Part shown: in pieces, positions 5,290 through 5,690 of the stretch
How positions within the stretch are numbered: the first letter of the stretch is position 1
Layout: each line of letters opens with the position of its first letter
Origin: Belnapia sp.
GTDB taxonomy: Bacteria; Pseudomonadota; Alphaproteobacteria; Acetobacterales; Acetobacteraceae
Direction of reading: 5' to 3'
DNA: 5,690 nt
Assembly: GCA_028291445.1 (NCBI GenBank)
Contig: JAQGIA010000334.1
Span: forward strand, 1 to 5,690
Translations under genes and position numbers: made by a program
Notes under the pieces: generated by a model
Database searches by the model: none
Told to the model about the DNA's origin: nothing
Seen by the model: the letters and a program-made list of their open reading frames with translations, nothing else

Positions 5290-5690
5290 CTACCCATAGG
5301 TCAGCTTCGGCAGCCACGTCGCCATCTGCGGGAAGGCGATCAGCAGCGCGGTCATCACCACCATGGCGATGAAGAAGGGGATCGTGCCTTCGAAGACCTG
5401 GGCGATGGTGCCTTCCTTGCGCACCGCCTGGATCACGTACAGCGTCATCCCGACCGGCGGGCTGATCAGCGAAATCTCGCACATCAGCACGATGAAGACG
5501 CCGAACCAGACCGGGTCGATCCCCGCCGCGACGATGACCGGAAACACCACCGGCACGGTGCCGACCAGCATCGGCAGGGTCTCGAAGAAGACGCCGAGCA
5601 ACAGGTAGAAGACCGTCAGCGCGAGAATGAGCGAGAGCGGCGTGGCGCCGATCTGGGTCACGAAGGCGCCCAGCGCCGGCGTCACGCCGA
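5290..5690 (-). CDS. dctM: TRAP transporter large permease DctM (C-terminal part)
   Basis: This is the last 132 residues of the roughly 430-residue inner-membrane permease that carries the coupling ion and solute in TRAP transporters; the frame runs off the right edge. Hydrophobic helices alternate in the DctM way: TPLSLILALTVFYLLLGVFF, then LPMLVGTVPVVFPVIVAAGI, then WFGVFIVLMCEISLISPPVG, then FFIAMVVMTALLIAFPQ. The E-I-S-L-I-S-P-P-V-G-M-T-L-Y-V-I block is the conserved C-terminal TRAP signature. The protein ends in WLPKLTYG with TAG at 5290-5292. The GTG at 5683-5685 is an internal valine, not the start. It is the likely partner of the DctP protein at 3175-4239, although the PuuE-like gene lies between them on the other strand; the small permease DctQ should lie beyond the right edge. 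Confidence 0.93.
   Translation of the reverse strand, partial: GVTPALGAFVTQIGATPLSLILALTVFYLLLGVFFETLPMLVGTVPVVFPVIVAAGIDPVWFGVFIVLMCEISLISPPVGMTLYVIQAVRKEGTIAQVFEGTIPFFIAMVVMTALLIAFPQMATWLPKLTYG

Noticed and set aside
1..5690. tRNA, rRNA, CRISPR array, insertion sequence or phage element
   Set aside because: No cloverleaf-like or rRNA sequence, no spaced direct repeats, no transposase or terminal repeats were seen by reading both strands.

Overview
The window reads as a high-GC (about two-thirds G+C by eye) proteobacterial chromosome segment devoted to uptake and breakdown of small organic nitrogen or acid compounds. The codon use, the presence of a TRAP transporter and the hydantoinase/ABC-permease pairing suggest an alphaproteobacterium, perhaps an Acetobacteraceae (Roseomonas-like) organism. 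That assignment is an inference from style, not from a marker gene.

Layout, left to right. 1-618 (+) is the 3' part of a PotB-type ABC permease. It is translationally coupled (TGATG) to a complete PotC-type permease at 618-1409 (+). This pair runs tail-to-tail into a complete dihydropyrimidinase/hydantoinase gene (1406-2860, -); the two stop codons share one CTAG. Upstream of the hydantoinase, about 310 bases hold no intact gene. They contain a frameshifted, 5'-truncated remnant of an M20-family N-carbamoyl amino acid hydrolase/allantoate amidohydrolase (about 2961-3168, +) and two small hairpins. Next come an exported TRAP (DctP-type) substrate-binding protein (3175-4239, -), a 94-base divergent promoter region with a 13-base tandem repeat and a dyad, a PuuE-like polysaccharide-deacetylase-fold amidohydrolase (4334-5233, +), a hairpin spacer, and the 3' end of a TRAP large permease DctM (5290-5690, -).

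The genes make sense as a catabolic island. Two transport systems (ATP-driven PotBC type and ion-driven TRAP type) flank two unrelated ring-opening amidohydrolase folds, a hydantoinase and a PuuE-like enzyme. The remnant belongs to the family that usually takes the next step, removing the carbamoyl group from N-carbamoyl amino acids or from allantoate. The shared cyclic-ureide/amide theme is an inference; no substrate can be read from sequence alone.

No RNA gene, insertion sequence, CRISPR array or phage element was seen. Nothing here amounts to a clearly new system. The most interesting points are the decayed carbamoylase with two single-base frameshifts, a 12-bp perfect hairpin formed by its last codons just behind dctP, the paired CX6C motifs in the TRAP binding protein, and the tandem repeat that runs into the ribosome binding site of the PuuE-like gene.
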